DNA from: Coniferiporia sulphurascens
Lineage: Eukaryota; Basidiomycota; Agaricomycetes; Hymenochaetales; Hymenochaetaceae
DNA length: 64,000 nucleotides
Reading direction: 5' to 3'
NCBI GenBank assembly: GCA_002794785.1
Contig: NBBA01000029.1
Location: forward strand, 1-64,000
The position numbers and the translations under genes are program-made. The notes below the pieces were generated by a model that worked only from the letters and a program-made list of their open reading frames with translations, had not been told where the DNA came from and made no database searches. This document shows, one piece after another, positions 21,253-33,124 of this stretch (position 1 is the stretch's first letter; the number at the start of each line of letters is the position of its first letter).

Positions 21253-21813
21253 TGTTAAGCTCAACGGTTATGTGGTGATCGACATCAGGGCTTCCTGATT
21301 GTCAAGGCTGATAGTGATGACAACGGTGCTTCCTAGATGTCGTAAGTCGAAGGTGATCGTTGGTGGGGCTTCCTGATCGACAATGTGGACGCGGTAGGCT
21401 TCTTAGCAGAGTCGGGTTACAACGAAGCAACTAGTGGCACAGCGGCACACAGTAGACTGGTGGTAGCAGATAATGGGCTTGTATGAACAAAGAGCACAAG
21501 CTTAGGACTTGTGCTACTGAAGTTACATGCTTATATGCTACTCTATGTGTTTACTCCTGTAGTGGCTTGTATAAGGTAGTTTACCAGACTGTGGAAGGTC
21601 ATGGAAACCCAAGGAATGCCTTGGTAATACAAGTAGGGCTATCAGTAAGCAAAGCACGTCATGATGGTGTGATATGGCGACATCATGGCATCTTATGGTG
21701 CAAAGCGAAATAAGGATGAGTAAGGTAGAGAGATGGGGGAGTTGCACTGACTGATGATGATGAAGAGGAAGTGAGTCAGCGCAGTAAGGGGAAAGTAAAG
21801 GAAAATTGTAACA
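21253..21813 (-). mobile_element. Solo LTR, main family (copy I)
   Basis: A 561-bp LTR flanked by perfect GTGGT duplications (21248-21252 and 21814-21818), between the endonuclease and RT of LINE-II. Confidence 0.93.
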
Positions 21814-22832
21814 GTGGTGGCCATTGAGATCGCCTGTAGGAGTGACCTGCATGTCAGGGTCCACCAGGGGACTTCGGACTTAGATGGCTTGGTGAGCCTG
21901 GTGAAAGGGGTGAGGGCGGCAATCATGGAGTTGACCACTGCCTGTGCTTTCTTGTCGAGGGTGACAGTGTTGTCTGCCAGGAGTAGGAAGGTGGTTTCGA
22001 GTAGTGGAAAGGCAATATCGGCCCACTCTTTCCTGTCAGCCGGGAGTAGCCAGCAGGTCTTGATGACTGGGGGAGGGGGTCGAGACAGCAGAGACCAGCA
22101 TAGAATGGTGTGGTCCAACAGTGCGGAGGGGGTTGATGTGCCCGAGTCTAGAATAGTGTCGGGGTTGATTGTGGGAGGGGACCAGATCATGTCAATTGAG
22201 CACCACCGACAATTGTCGATGGGCCGTGAGTCAGAATCAGGGAGGTGGGCTGGCGAGAGGCCACACTCTCGGAAGAAGTTGTCAAGGGGTTGGGCCCTTA
22301 AGTCCTCCTGTCGTGAGGCAAGGAGTTCGGACCATGAGTGGTGGCAATGGTTGAAGTTGCCTGCCATGAGTAGAGTGGAGGCCAAGGCTGGCAGGATTGA
22401 GAAGAGGAACAACTCACTGGGGTAGAGGGGGGTGGTGGTAGTGCGGTCCGGTGCGTGCATGCCATAGTAATTGCACACGTGGATCATCAGGTGGGAGTGG
22501 ATTTCAATGGTGAGGATGTCGGTGCCGGAGGAGGTGGCCCCAAGTACAGACCAAGATGTTGAGAGGATGGCTTGGGATACATATGTGACGACCCTTGGCC
22601 ATGTGGCTGGGGGAAGGATGGCTGTGTACCCTGGGAGGGATGGTACATTGAGGACCGGTGTGCCGGTGGGGTTAGTGAGGGAGGGCTGGAGGCCGATTTG
22701 ATACCAGGGTGGTTCCTGGATTAAAATGACGGTGGGTGGGGATGGGTCAGTGGTGAGGATCAGAATGAGGGAATGGACTGCGGCTAAGGAGTGGGCGGCA
22801 TTCCACTGTAGGATAGAGATGTCTCTATTCAT
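21814..22832 (-). pseudogene. LINE-II AP-like endonuclease
   Basis: The frame begins at 22832 with MNRDISILQWNAAHSLAAV (Asn of motif I) and continues through VILIQEPPWYQIG (catalytic Glu), CNYYGMHAPDR and MAGNFNHCHHSWSELL (normally GDFN; Asp changed to Asn), to ALLDHTILCWSL (usually SDH). This is the exonuclease-endonuclease-phosphatase fold that nicks target DNA for target-primed reverse transcription. Two canonical residues are altered, so this copy is probably inactive. ORF1 ends immediately upstream. Confidence 0.87.
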
Positions 22833-24412
22833 ACATCCTCCATTGTTTTGTCATCAAGTCCCTCAATGGTGGCCTCGATCTGGCGGTAACGCTGTTTCTT
22901 GGGGCACTGAGGGTAGGTGGTGGGGTGGTCGCCCTTGATGGCTTCGGTAGTGCAGGATGCACACAACTTACAGTGGTTGTGGGAGAGGTGGCCTCCTCCG
23001 CATTCTGTTAAGCTCAACGGTTATGCGGTGATCGACGTCGGGGCTTCCTGATCGTCGGAACTGATGGTACGGCAACGGGGCTTCCTAGATGTCGTAAGTC
23101 GGGGATGATCATCGATGGGGCTTCCTGATCGGCGATGTGGATGCGGTAGGCTTCTATAGCGAGTTGGGTTACGACGAAGCGACTGATGGCACTCTGGCGC
23201 ACAGTTGACTGGTGGTAGCAGATAATGGGCTTGTATGAACAAAGAGCACAAGCTTAGGGCTTGTGCTACTGAAGTTACATGCTTATATGCTACTCTATGT
23301 GTTTACTACTGTAGCGGCCTGTGTAGGGTAGTTTACCAGACTATGGAAGGTCATGGAAACCCAAGGAATGCCTTGGTAATACAAGTAGGGCTATCAGTAA
23401 GCAAAGCACATCATGATGGTGCAATAAGGCGTCATCATGGCGTCTTATGGCGCAAGGCGAAATAAGGATGAGTAAGGTAGAGAAATGGGGGAGTTGTGCT
23501 GACTGATGATGACGAAGAGGAAGTGAGTCAGCGCAGTAAGGGAAAGTAAAGGAAAATTGTAACACATTTGGTGCAACATGGCTGGGTGCGGCATCCTTTC
23601 GTTCCATGTCCTAGGCCCTGGCAGCACTCACACTGTGTGAGGCTTGGGTGGATGGGAGGGACCAAGAGTGAGAGGGATACACCGAACATCCATACTTGCA
23701 GGTGCTTGAGGAGTTGCACGCAGATGGATCCATCGGGGTCAGAGAAGGAAAATGCCATGGGGCATCTGTTGAGTGTCGGCAGGTGGTCATCTGTGGCTGC
23801 GAAGTGGGGGTCAACTACAAAGTTGAGGAGGCAGAGCGTCGGGATGTGCCTGACTTCGGCCATGAGGGCCTTCAGGGTGATGGTGTGGCCATTCTGGCCG
23901 AAAAGGTAGTCCTTGCAAGGACCATGGAGATGCGGAGCATGGACCGTGGGCGGACACGGATGGGGTTGAAGGAGAACATTCTCGGGATCTTGTCGACCAC
24001 CAAGGAGAGGCTCTTTTCATGCATATGGGCCGTGAATACCGCAGAGTGTCAATCAATGATTGTGTCCGTGGCCAGAGTGGCGGAGGAGGGTCGCTCGGCA
24101 AAAGAGGTCATGAGGTTCCCTTTTATGTTGAAAGAGGAGGCCAGAACTGTGACCTGGTCAGTGGTGGGGAGGGAGGAGAAAAACTCATGGGCTGTGGCGG
24201 TTAGGCGCATGGCTAGGAGTTGGACTTCCAATTTAATTGCGATGGATGGGAGGAGGACCAGGGTTGGGTCCTTGGCATACATCGGGGGCAGGGGCAGTAC
24301 CTGACATTGCTTCTTCTTCTTCTTGTGGGTCACTGCTGTGAAGACAGTGCCCGGAGCTGGAGCCATGGGGTTGGGGTTGGAGGCAGTGGGTGGGGCTGGG
24401 GTGGCTGCCACC
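22833..24412 (-). pseudogene. LINE-II ORF1 (Gag-like, zinc knuckle)
   Basis: The minus-strand start near 24411 gives a Pro/Ala-rich N-terminus (MAATPAPPTASNPNPMAPAP, then VTHKKKKKQ). The central region contains NGHTITLKALMAEVRH and a CX2CX4HX4C knuckle (CECCQGLGHGTKGC). The C-terminus (KGDHPTTYPQCPKKQRYRQI) lies at 23000-22850 beyond solo LTR copy J. Frameshifts near 24050 and 23870 split it. ORF1 proteins of this kind bind LINE RNA. The 5' leader is missing because LINE-I's tail begins at 24413. Confidence 0.82.
23006..23564 (-). mobile_element. Solo LTR, main family (copy J)
   Basis: A 559-bp LTR flanked by CATTC (23001-23005) and CATTT (23565-23569). The single mismatch is a C-to-T change at a CpG, since the following base is G. 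It lies inside LINE-II ORF1. Confidence 0.9.
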
Positions 24413-24620
24413 TTTTTTTAAATTTTTAAATTATTATTCCTGCAGTATTACATAATTACAAGCTGCCCCCCCAGAGGGGGGGCCCTAACTATATAACAAT
24501 GGAGGTGCCCATCATTGTGCATCGCACAAAACTGGGCAGGGGCTCTGCTCCCCGAAGGGTGCTGTAGTGTGAAGAGCCCCTATTTAGTAAGACAGAAGGG
24601 AGAAGGAGGGATACATATTA
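24413..24620 (-). mobile_element. LINE-I tail and 3' UTR
   Basis: Minus-strand 3' UTR with hairpin (GCCCCCCCC-TCT-GGGGGGGGC), then CTGCAGGAATAATAATTT and a mixed A/T tail. It abuts ORF1 of LINE-II, the first of two places where one LINE's tail meets another's ORF1 in the same orientation (the second is at 47408). Confidence 0.82.
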
Positions 24621-26284
24621 CTATGAACAAACCAAGCAGACGAGGGCAGGTAAAAGTAAGAAGCTTAGAAATGGGAATGGGGAGGCGAGAGCACCAGCCG
24701 AGATGTTTCCGTAGGAATTCGAAAGGCAGGCATTAATCGAGAGGAAAAGGGGGGAGCATACCTGAGAGCTCCAAAAGGGCCGGTCCGAGTCCTGGGTTCG
24801 GGGTCCGAGCATACAACGCATGTATTCCTGTAGGAGGTCCAAGTCCATATTTTCATTGGTGGGGTGGCCGTCTAGGTCCATCGCAGCAAATGCTAGCCGG
24901 ATGGCGCCTGCAGTGTGGTCGGAGAGGCAGTTAAGGTGCCCCATCAGCTTTAGCCAGCAGTGCAAAACTGGGAGGCAGTTTTCATCAGCCCACTCTGAGT
25001 GGTGGACTGGGAGGGGTTCCCGAGGTGGCCATACATGTTGTATCCATGAGTGGAAGGTGCTGCAGCCGCCTAAGATATGGGCGGTCAACTGCATGGGCCA
25101 GGGTGGGTGGTTGTGCCACCTGCAGTGCGAGATCAGGCCGTGTCTATGCTGGTAGGCTGAGTCAAAACTCAGCCAGTAGCCCCCATAGGGACCAGTGCAG
25201 CAGAGGACCTGAGCGACTGCAGATAGCTCACTTTGTGGGTGGTCAACTGAGTGCATGAGCAGCTTCCTTGGGTGGCAGGAGGGGAGGCCATGTACTGCCA
25301 GATATTTGTTGGCAGTTGAGGCTAGGGGGCAGGCAAGTGAGAGGGTCCACCAGTCCATGAGGGTGCAGATGGCGACCTCTTTTAGTGCAGAGGTGGAGGG
25401 TCATAAGTTGGATGGGGGGAGCTCCATTGCCTGCTTCGCTTCTGTGTCAGCCCATTCATTTCTGGGGATGTCCAAGTGTCCAGGGCACCATATGAAATGG
25501 ACGGTGAGCTGGGGGTACGAATCCAGCAGGGTCTCCACACCCACCTTCCAGATATGAAGAAGGTGGGCACCCGGCATGGCAGCCCAGGTGTGGAAGAGGT
25601 GGATGGCAGTCAGCAAATCAGACAAGAAGAAGATATCCAATGCAATGCGCAATTGGGCTGGGAGGCGGCGCGCTGCCCAGCCAGGGGCCGTGGCAAGGGA
25701 GAACTCCTCGGCATCCATGGCTGTGGCACAAGTGGGGGACTCCAGTCAGTGTGACCGAAGTCGGGTGGGGCCTAGCATGGCACAGATGGCTGACCCCGAC
25801 TTATTATTGATGCAGGAGCCATCGGTGAATACTTGGACATGGGGGGTGGAGCCTAGCTCGTGTGCTGCTCGCACAAATTGTTTGCATGTGTCCGCACTGA
25901 CCGGGGCAACTGGGGTGGCAAAGCGGACTCGGCCCTTCGTGAAGGCCAACGGATCCATCCATGGGGGATGCATGTATGTGGGGACCTGTTGAACCTGGGG
26001 GGCTCAGACCTGCAGTGAAAGGGAGAAAGGTCTATTAGCTACATTTTTAAAAAGTTTGCAGCTGATAGAGTGAGGGGTGCGCCAGAGGCGCAGGGAATGG
26101 GCGGTCTTTATATATTCGAAGTAGAAAGAAAGAGGGGGAATGGAGCAAAGAAAATTAGTGGAGTGGGGGGAGGTGCCTTTGAAGACACCCAGGATCCAGC
26201 GACAGGCCATGTTTTGCACGGCCTGTAGGCAGTTTACCAATGTTTTCTGGCAGCGGCCGTGATACCATACTGGGGCCCCCCATG
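24621..26284 (-). pseudogene. LINE-I RNase H, C-terminus and end of RT
   Basis: Frames 25973-25746, 25718-25401 and 25358-24621 together encode FTDGSCINNKSGSAICAM, MDAEEFSLATAPGW, FFLSDLLTAIHLF, WCPGHLDIPRNEWADTEAK and the Cys/His tail. A TGA after LRSH (near 25745) replaces the Arg seen in other copies. The RT linker (YHGRCQKTLVNCLQAVQN, ACRWILGVFKGTSP) reaches 26284, where a deletion joins it to a half LTR. Confidence 0.85.
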
Positions 26285-26574
26285 AGTAGCATATAAGCAT
26301 GTAACTTCAGTAGCACAAGCCCTAAGCTTGTGCTCTTTGTTCATACAAGCCCATTATCTGCTACCACCAGTCTACTGTGTGCCCCTTGGCCATTAGTCGC
26401 TTTGTCATAACCTGACTCAGCTAAGAAGCACCTTGCATCCACATCGTTGATCAGGAAGCCCCACCGACGATCACTTTCGACTTACGACATCTAGGAAGCC
26501 CCGTTGCCGTCACCACCAGTCCCGACGATCAGGAAGCCCCAACATCGATCACCATGTAACCGTTGAGCTTAACA
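26285..26574 (+). mobile_element. Half LTR (copy K), 5' part deleted
   Basis: Only the 3' 290 bp of the LTR remain, from GTAGCATATAAGC to GAGCTTAACA. The deletion also removed the LINE-I segment between the HFHPP and SWGAP motifs. The joint shares GAG with both parents, consistent with microhomology-mediated loss after insertion. Confidence 0.87.
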
Positions 26575-27327
26575 GGCGGCTTCAATGTTGAGACCGATGG
26601 TGCTGAAGAGGGTGTCGAGTTGATGGTAGGTGCAGGCCAGAGCGCAGCAGTTGGATGCCACTGAGAGACCTATGCAAATAAGTAAGTGGTCATCAACATA
26701 TGCCAGGGCGGTGGTGCCCACTTGGTGAAAGCACCAGAGGACCACCCCCTCAAAAATAGTTGACAGGATGGGGGAGACTGGCAATCCCTGGGGGGTGCCA
26801 TAGTTGGGTTTGGGGGTGGTAGGGAGGGTGGTGCCATCGAAGGTGACAGTGACCTGCTGGTCCATCATGAAGGATAAGCACCAGTCAGCCATATCGGGTG
26901 CACAACCGAGGTCCAACAATTGTCGGTGGAGGAGTTGGGGGTGTACCGAGTCGAAAAAACCCTGAATGTCAACCGCTAGGACCGAACAGACAAGGCCCTC
27001 TGAGTGGGCACACTCCACAATCTGTAGAAGGTGTTGGGCGGCATCGTAGACCGAGTGGCCTTGTCACCCCCCATATTGGTTAGGTGGCAACCAATCCCAC
27101 ATGTTTGTGAGGAACTGGAGCCAGTTAGCTATTATCTTTTCAAGGAGTTTCCCTAGGGTCTCCTCAAGAGTGATTGGCCAGTAAGAACACGGTGAGAAGG
27201 GGTCCTTCTTGTTTGGCTTCCTGAGCATCACCACTTTTGCCACCTGCCAGCACTTGGGGTGGTGCCCCAAGTGCAGACAGTCATTGAAAAGTGTAAGTAT
27301 CTCGTTGGGGTAGGTGTCCACCACCCA
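26575..27327 (-). pseudogene. LINE-I RT palm
   Basis: Minus-strand frames 27333-27064 and 27018-26569 encode KWVVDTYPNEILTLFNDCLH, MLRKPNKKDPFSPCSY, PITLEETLGKLLEKII, VDIQGFFDSVHPQLLH (motif A Asp), GTPQGLPVSPILSTIF and AYVDDHLLICIG. A TGA near 27065 replaces an Arg. The RT N-terminus lies 17 kb away at 44605-44891, on the other side of the KDZ transposon. Confidence 0.87.
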
Positions 27328-27335
27328 TTTCAAAG
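27328..27335. repeat. KDZ target-site duplication, left
   Basis: TTTCAAAG, identical to 44597-44604. An intact LINE homologue near 50320 reads CCCATTTCAGGGGGCAG, confirming a single original site. Confidence 0.93.
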
Positions 27336-27632
27336 CACTTCAGGCTGCCATGTATCCAGATACTATTAGTGTATTCTTTCTCAGTTGTAAGTTTGTGCTA
27401 ATAGTCTGAGACACACACCACATTGTGTGTGTGCACAGTGCTGTGTGTGCACCCCTAGTGCTCCGCCTCAAGGTCCAGATTGAGTCAAGCGTGCTGTGTG
27501 TGTGTACGCACTGTGCCTACACACAGAATAACTGATTTATTAATGTCACAGACTGACCAGGGGCCTTTTTGTGTGTGCACATGGTAAATTATGCCTGTGC
27601 AGTGTATCTTTATGGAGACAATGAAGGGCAGT
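27336..27632 (+). repeat. KDZ left terminal inverted repeat
   Basis: About 297 bp, strongly similar to the reverse complement of 44300-44596 (for example GGATACAT/ATGTATCC, GTCTGAGACACACACCA, CAGAATAACTGATTTATTAA). Rich in alternating TGTG/CACA with short palindromes. Weaker inverted similarity continues inward for about 900 bp. Confidence 0.92.
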
Positions 27633-28596
27633 GTAACTATTGTAGCAAACACCAACACCCATACCTTGTACCCACACTTGTGTATTTTAAACTCTCAGCC
27701 AAGACAATCCTAGGGTCTACTCACAAAATGTCTTCACATTAAAATTATTTTGCAGGACCAGAGGAGTTGTGCATGCCACCATTTTTTGTGTGCTGTACAT
27801 AGTATTGTTTTAGTCCCCTGCAATGATTTTTACTAGAACCTGAAAATAGAAAGTTAGCATTCACTCTTCTCAAACTCACCAAATAATTAAAGTCACAGTT
27901 TACCTTAAACAGTGATAAGAGGTCAGACTTATTCTGTGTATTATTATCTTTTCGGTAATGAAGGAAAGCAGCATCCATGATGAGGATGGACACATCATCT
28001 TGGGAAGGGCTTTCACCCATAGCAGAGCAGGTGCAGGACTTCCTCATGGCAATAAGTGAGCCTGTTGGCCAGTGTGCATCACATTTTGTTGTAGAGTATT
28101 GATTGTGCTAGAATGAGGACATGAATCATAGACCCACTTTTATTCATGAATACAAGCTGCACCTCCAAGTGCATACTCCAAGTGCATATGCAGTCGGTGT
28201 GTGCACGTCGAGTGCACACACATGCCGGTCATGTGCACACACAGTCAAGAGCACATGTGGGATGTGGCCATGCTGTTGTGTGTGCATGTGCAGTATGGCC
28301 ACAATGTGGCCACATGCAAATGAGCGTGCACATGCGATGTGGCCACATGCAGACACAATTGAAAGTGGACACACGGGCCATGCACACGCAGTTGAGTGCA
28401 CGGACGCACAGATGGATCGCACGCACTCTCGATTGGCAAGTGCACACACAGTTGGGGACTGTGCCCACATGCAGTCAAGTGCACATGCGAAGTCCTAATA
28501 TCAAATGTGCATGCCAATATAAAACTGTTGAACCTGCTTATATTAAGTTAAATGGTCAGAGACATAGGAGACTGTAACAATCACAGTCGGAGTAGG
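27633..28596. repeat. KDZ left subterminal region with GTGCACA-rich array
   Basis: 27760-27930, reverse-complemented, resembles 43790-43960 (shared TTTAAGGTAAAC, ACTTT, TGAGTCTGAG/TGAGTTTGAG). 28150-28500 is a dense irregular array of TGTGCACA, GTGGCCACA and GCACATGC units, mirrored at 43330-43700. Open frames across it come from the repeat and are not genes. Placement inside both ends suggests transposase binding sites. Confidence 0.7.
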
Positions 28597-31500
28597 CTAG
28601 AAGCACATTCTTTTTCTTGATAATGTACTACCTGGACTTGGTCCTAAGGGAGGAAAATCTCCAGGCTGATTTGTTACCATATCTAAGTCTAGATTATGCA
28701 TGTCATCCAAGGCTTCCATCAATTCAAGGTCCTTGCTGTCAATTGCCGGCCTGTCATGCGATTCAATGGACAGATCATCAGAGCCGAAGTCAGAGACGAA
28801 GCCAGATTGCTTGTCTTCAGAATTATCGGCTGGCAGCTTCTGCGATAAGTCTCGCCCCATCATTTTATGCCATCTACACTGATACTGCATGATCTCGGAC
28901 TCAGATGGACCCCACTCAGGGATGGTGGAACGATTGCATGGCAGTAAAAACATAAATTGTTCCTGCCATTCTGAAAGTATGCAAAGAAAACTTTGTTGAT
29001 GATGGTAAATTGTGTAAGAAACGCCATCACTTTGAGCTGAGAAATGTCTAAAAATCACACCATATACTCCATTCAAAGAATCTACACTCACAATCAACAG
29101 CAGCAGCAGCAACGAGTCCACCCCATTTGTATGAAAACCATTCCTGCATTGAATTCCTTTCTCCCTCAACACAATCAATCTCCTCTTGGCAATGGCAAAC
29201 ATTGAGAAGGGCACATATACCCTTGCACACGGCTTCATCACCCAGCCATCGAGGGACTGAACCATCCGTCTCATTGTAAAGACCCAGATCGCTCTAAATC
29301 GAGTTGTCAATGTCCATATCAAAGAGACCCTTAACTTGAATGGGGCCAGGACATACAGCACCAACAGGAGCTTTCCACTGCTGTATGAGGCTTTGCATAC
29401 TTGCACATAACTTGTTGTATTTCATGGCTAATTGGACTACACCCGGATCTCGCCGCTTCATCTGGGAGCCAATAAAGTTCATTTTTTTCTTTTCTGTAAA
29501 TGATTGCTGAGTGAGCATAACAAAATATAAGTTTTTGGTACTTGCCATTAGTTTGAGACTGTGCCGCATGGGATCGATAAGGGCGTTCTATATTAAGAAG
29601 TTCATACTTTTGCCACTGAAGTTTGAGGCAAAGTCGTTCCTTGATTGCATGAGCATTCATTCGCTGAGTAACAAACAGATTGTTCTTTAATTCATTGAGT
29701 CGCTCTCGTTCACCAATTCCCAGTGCTTCAATCCTTTTATTTATTTCATTTAGGATTTTTGACCTTGTGGATATTGCATGTGTGAGCTTAGCATCAGTGT
29801 CATTGAGATCCATATCAGGATCAATGACCTGCCTGTTTAAATCCTGGATACGCTGACAAAGCTCCTCGTGGCATGTCTGCAGAGTGGCTATATGTTCAAT
29901 AGTGTTTCACGCTGCCCATTTACTTTGTCCTGTAAATTCCAGGAGGTATATTAGCGCTTTGATAAGGGGGGGATTGAAGCAGGAATAAACCACCCACATG
30001 GTAATGGTTTCGTCTGGACTTTCAGTTGCTCCTCCCATTCAGCCGCAAGCTCCTCTTGCGGGATCCCGCTTTCATGTAGAGCAATGAGTGCAGCATTCAA
30101 GCAAGTATATGCAGATTGAGTATGCCTGGCGACCCATTGGCCTAACTTCACGAAATTTTCGTCCCTGAGGTGTTGTACTTGTGTATCGAGTGTATACAGC
30201 CATTGGTGAAACTTTGGAAAGCCCAGTGTGAGTTTACGAAAATATATAGAGGATGAATAACTTATGCCTGTAATACACATTGGAGAAATAAGGTGCTTTA
30301 TTGAACTCCAAAACCACTCGCAGCCTTCGCTGTTGGTAAGACCAAAGCCATCACACTTGTGCAGATGATAGATAATCTGACACGCCCACTGATGCCCAAA
30401 GGCATGAAAAACTGATATGGCAAAGGTTATGCACTCAGCAAAGCCCTTAAGGAAACCCCATTTCACTATACTCCAATGTAGCTGACAGCCTATATCATAT
30501 AAGACACCCACTCTTGCATTTGAAGGTAGATGCTCAAATAATTTGTTTAGAAGTGCAAGGGCATAATGCTGCTTCTCACTGGCAGATGTCATGTTTGTGA
30601 GCCAAAGAACTTGATCGTGATGACAGAGCAGGGCCATTAGTCCTGTATCTAAAAATAAACGCATACTCACCTTCTGTCATCTGTCATCAGCTGCTTTAAA
30701 AGATTCCTTGCATCTGTTCAGAACAGCCTCAGATATTTGCATTCCTTCCTTCCTGAAATCCTTGCTAGTGTCATCTTCGGCTTTGACAAAGTGGCGCTGC
30801 TTCTGTGTGCCTTTGCGCATATGTACATGATTTCATGTGTTGTCTACAAATTTCTCCATGGCCTGCACCTCATCTTGTGGTACGAAAACTGTATTGGGAT
30901 GGTGATGCGAAGGGTCAAAATTGCCCTGCCCTCGCTTTTGTTGGAAACACGCATTGAGGCAGACAAGAACATCTGCTCTGAAGATTACAAATAAATAACA
31001 TAACTTGAATGCAGTAGCGAAAGTACTTACATTGCAGATGAAGTGGGAAACTTACCTCCAAAGCAACATGGGCATTGGTCCTGGAGGTATGCTGATGCAT
31101 ATCACTCTGGTATTCTTTCACCTTGGTAGAACATTAGGATACATTAGAACACATATCACTGCAATAATGAAATCCATGTACCTTCCAAATTGTATTCATC
31201 CTGAATGGACTGAGGGGCTGTAGTGACTGTGCAGTCTGTCGCTATTCCATAAGTCAGGGTGAATACGCAATTATGAATTTCATGAACCTTCGCCAGATGC
31301 TGTAGTACAACTTTCCCCAGCACTAGGAAGGCTTGATATGCTATGTGTAGATAATTCACACTTGTCGTTAAATGATATTGACTCATGGGGCGATGGACCT
31401 TTTCACGTATTTGTTATTATTTTATTAGTATGTACCTTGCCGTAACCTAAGCCGGCACAGTCACCTTTGTTGGCCAGTCTGTGTTGCCTGGGGGGCTGCA

Positions 31501-33124
31501 TAGAGCACTGCAGGCATGGCGAGCTCAGGGCTGAATATTCCCAGTCGCTTGCTATGGGGCTTGATGATATGAGAAAATTGTCTTCATCATTGTCAACAAT
31601 GGAATCGCATGACATTTTCTGAACAGCCTTATCGATGTACAAACATGTCACGTCTCATAGCACCCCAAACCACTGCAAAGCACTAGAGAAATGGCACCTG
31701 AGAGAATCCTATTATAGGCATGAATGTCAAAAGAAGAAGAATGTAATAATTTGAGAAATTCGCACCTGGCCTTTGAACGCAAAACCTTGCATCCAAAGAA
31801 ATGCTTCCAGGGTTGAACAAATGGCCGTCTTATTTGGGGAAATGTGAAGGAAAAGCTCTAGTACGAACTCCAGCAAATTGAGGTCAACGGCAAGAGTGGG
31901 AAGGCATGGGGCGCAAATGAAGAGACCACAATTGAGAAGCTGGAGAGGTGCTGGTTGACAGCGGTATACAGCAATTTCTTTGATCATCATGTCTGTCCCA
32001 TGACGTTAATTAAGCATGTAGCCTCAATAAGATACAGATGAAACACACACAAAAAGAAAACACAAAGAACTTTCAATTGTTTCTTGGCACCCACACAGCA
32101 ACACTTTGAAGTAGGGGGTGGAGAGACCAGTAGTCTTAGGGACTCAGTGTTACAATTTTCCTTTACTTTTCCCTACTGCACTGACTCACTTCCTCTTCGT
32201 CATCGTCAGTCAGCACAACTCCCCCATTCCTCTGCCTTACTCATCCTTATTCGCCTTATGCCATAAGATGCCATGATGACACCTTAGTGCACCATCATGA
32301 CGTGCTTTGCTTACTGATCACCATACTTGTATTACCAAGGCCTTCCTTGAGTTTCCATGACCTTCCATTAGTCTGGTAAACATACCTAACCAAGTCACTA
32401 CAGTAACAAACACATAGAGTAGCATATAAGCATGTAACTTCAGTAGCACAAGCCCTAAGCTTGTGCTCTTTGTTCATACAAGCCCATTATCTGCTACCAC
32501 CAGTCTACTGTGTGCCATTGTGCCACCAGTCGCTTCGTTGTAACCCGACTCACTCAAGAAGCCTATCGTGTCCACATTGTCGATCAGGAAGCCCCACCGA
32601 CAATCACCTTCGACTTACGACATCTAGGAAGCCCCATTGTCATCACCATCAGCCTTGATGATCAGGAAGACCCGACGTCGATCATCGCGTAACCGTTGAG
32701 CTTAACACTCAGAATGCAGAAGAACATTCAAGTAAGGTTCAATCAGCAAAGGAATAACATCCTCCTGCCACCATTCCCATTGTCTGACCCTCCTTCGCCT
32801 GGTCCTCGTGAGCGTTGGATCCGCATGACGCTGCCGAGGGTTTGTATACGACAGGCTGAAAAGTAGGCCAGGGGATGCATCCTGATCAAAAAAGGAGGTA
32901 GATTGATCAAGCTGGTTGGGTTCTTCATCATTGCGCACTGGGGTTGTTGGTCCCATTCCGACATCTTGAATTATCATCCCCTGCAGCTGCGATAAAGTTT
33001 CACCATTGGGGAAGAAGTGGAGCAGACAATTGGGATGTTTTGTAGGTGAACTTGAATAAAAGTCATTGGCTGTTGGACCTGGGATTGCGTGCCCTGTTGC
33101 CGCATTACCTGTCATGTATGCCAT
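28597..33124 (-). pseudogene. KDZ transposase, interrupted
   Basis: Minus-strand exons in order: an N-terminal region ending RRRRVRQWEWWQEDVIPLLI (33124-32708); solo LTR; SLRLLVSPPPTSKCCC (to about 32050); PAPLQLLNCGLFICAPCLPT with PNKTAICSTLEAFLWMQG (31990-31740); a Cys-containing block (31651-31403); then a GT-AG intron at 30978-31055 and the catalytic exon from 30977. That exon reads DVLVCLNACFQQKRGQG, LDTGLMALLCHHDQVLWL (Asp), VLYDIGCQLHWSIVKWGF, HAFGHQWACQIIYH and LTNSEGCEWFWSSIKHLI (Glu). Coiled-coil and C-terminal exons run to about 28597. The exon order and motifs match KDZ transposases of basidiomycetes. Defects are TGA at 30833-30835 and 30677-30679 (both Arg-like positions), TAG at 29294-29296 (Trp-like position) and the LTR. 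Exact exon edges are provisional. Confidence 0.87.
32148..32707 (+). mobile_element. Solo LTR, main family (copy L) in KDZ transposase
   Basis: A 560-bp LTR flanked by perfect CTCAG duplications (32143-32147 and 32708-32712). Skipping it restores the transposase frame (LLHSESLRLLVSPPP). Confidence 0.94.

Noticed and set aside
27420..27560. CRISPR or satellite array at the KDZ ends
   Set aside because: The units are irregular dinucleotide-rich palindromes with no fixed spacer, mirrored at both transposon ends; this is subterminal repeat, and the context is eukaryotic.
27540..27760. Host gene fragments in the window
   Set aside because: I looked for housekeeping domains in all long frames outside the LINE, copia, gypsy and KDZ genes and found none I could support.
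28121..28577. Several 80-140 codon frames at 28121-28577, and likewise at 43332-43750
   Set aside because: They lie in alternating GTGCACA repeats, are open on both strands and have low-complexity His/Cys/Val composition; no homology or splice context supports them.
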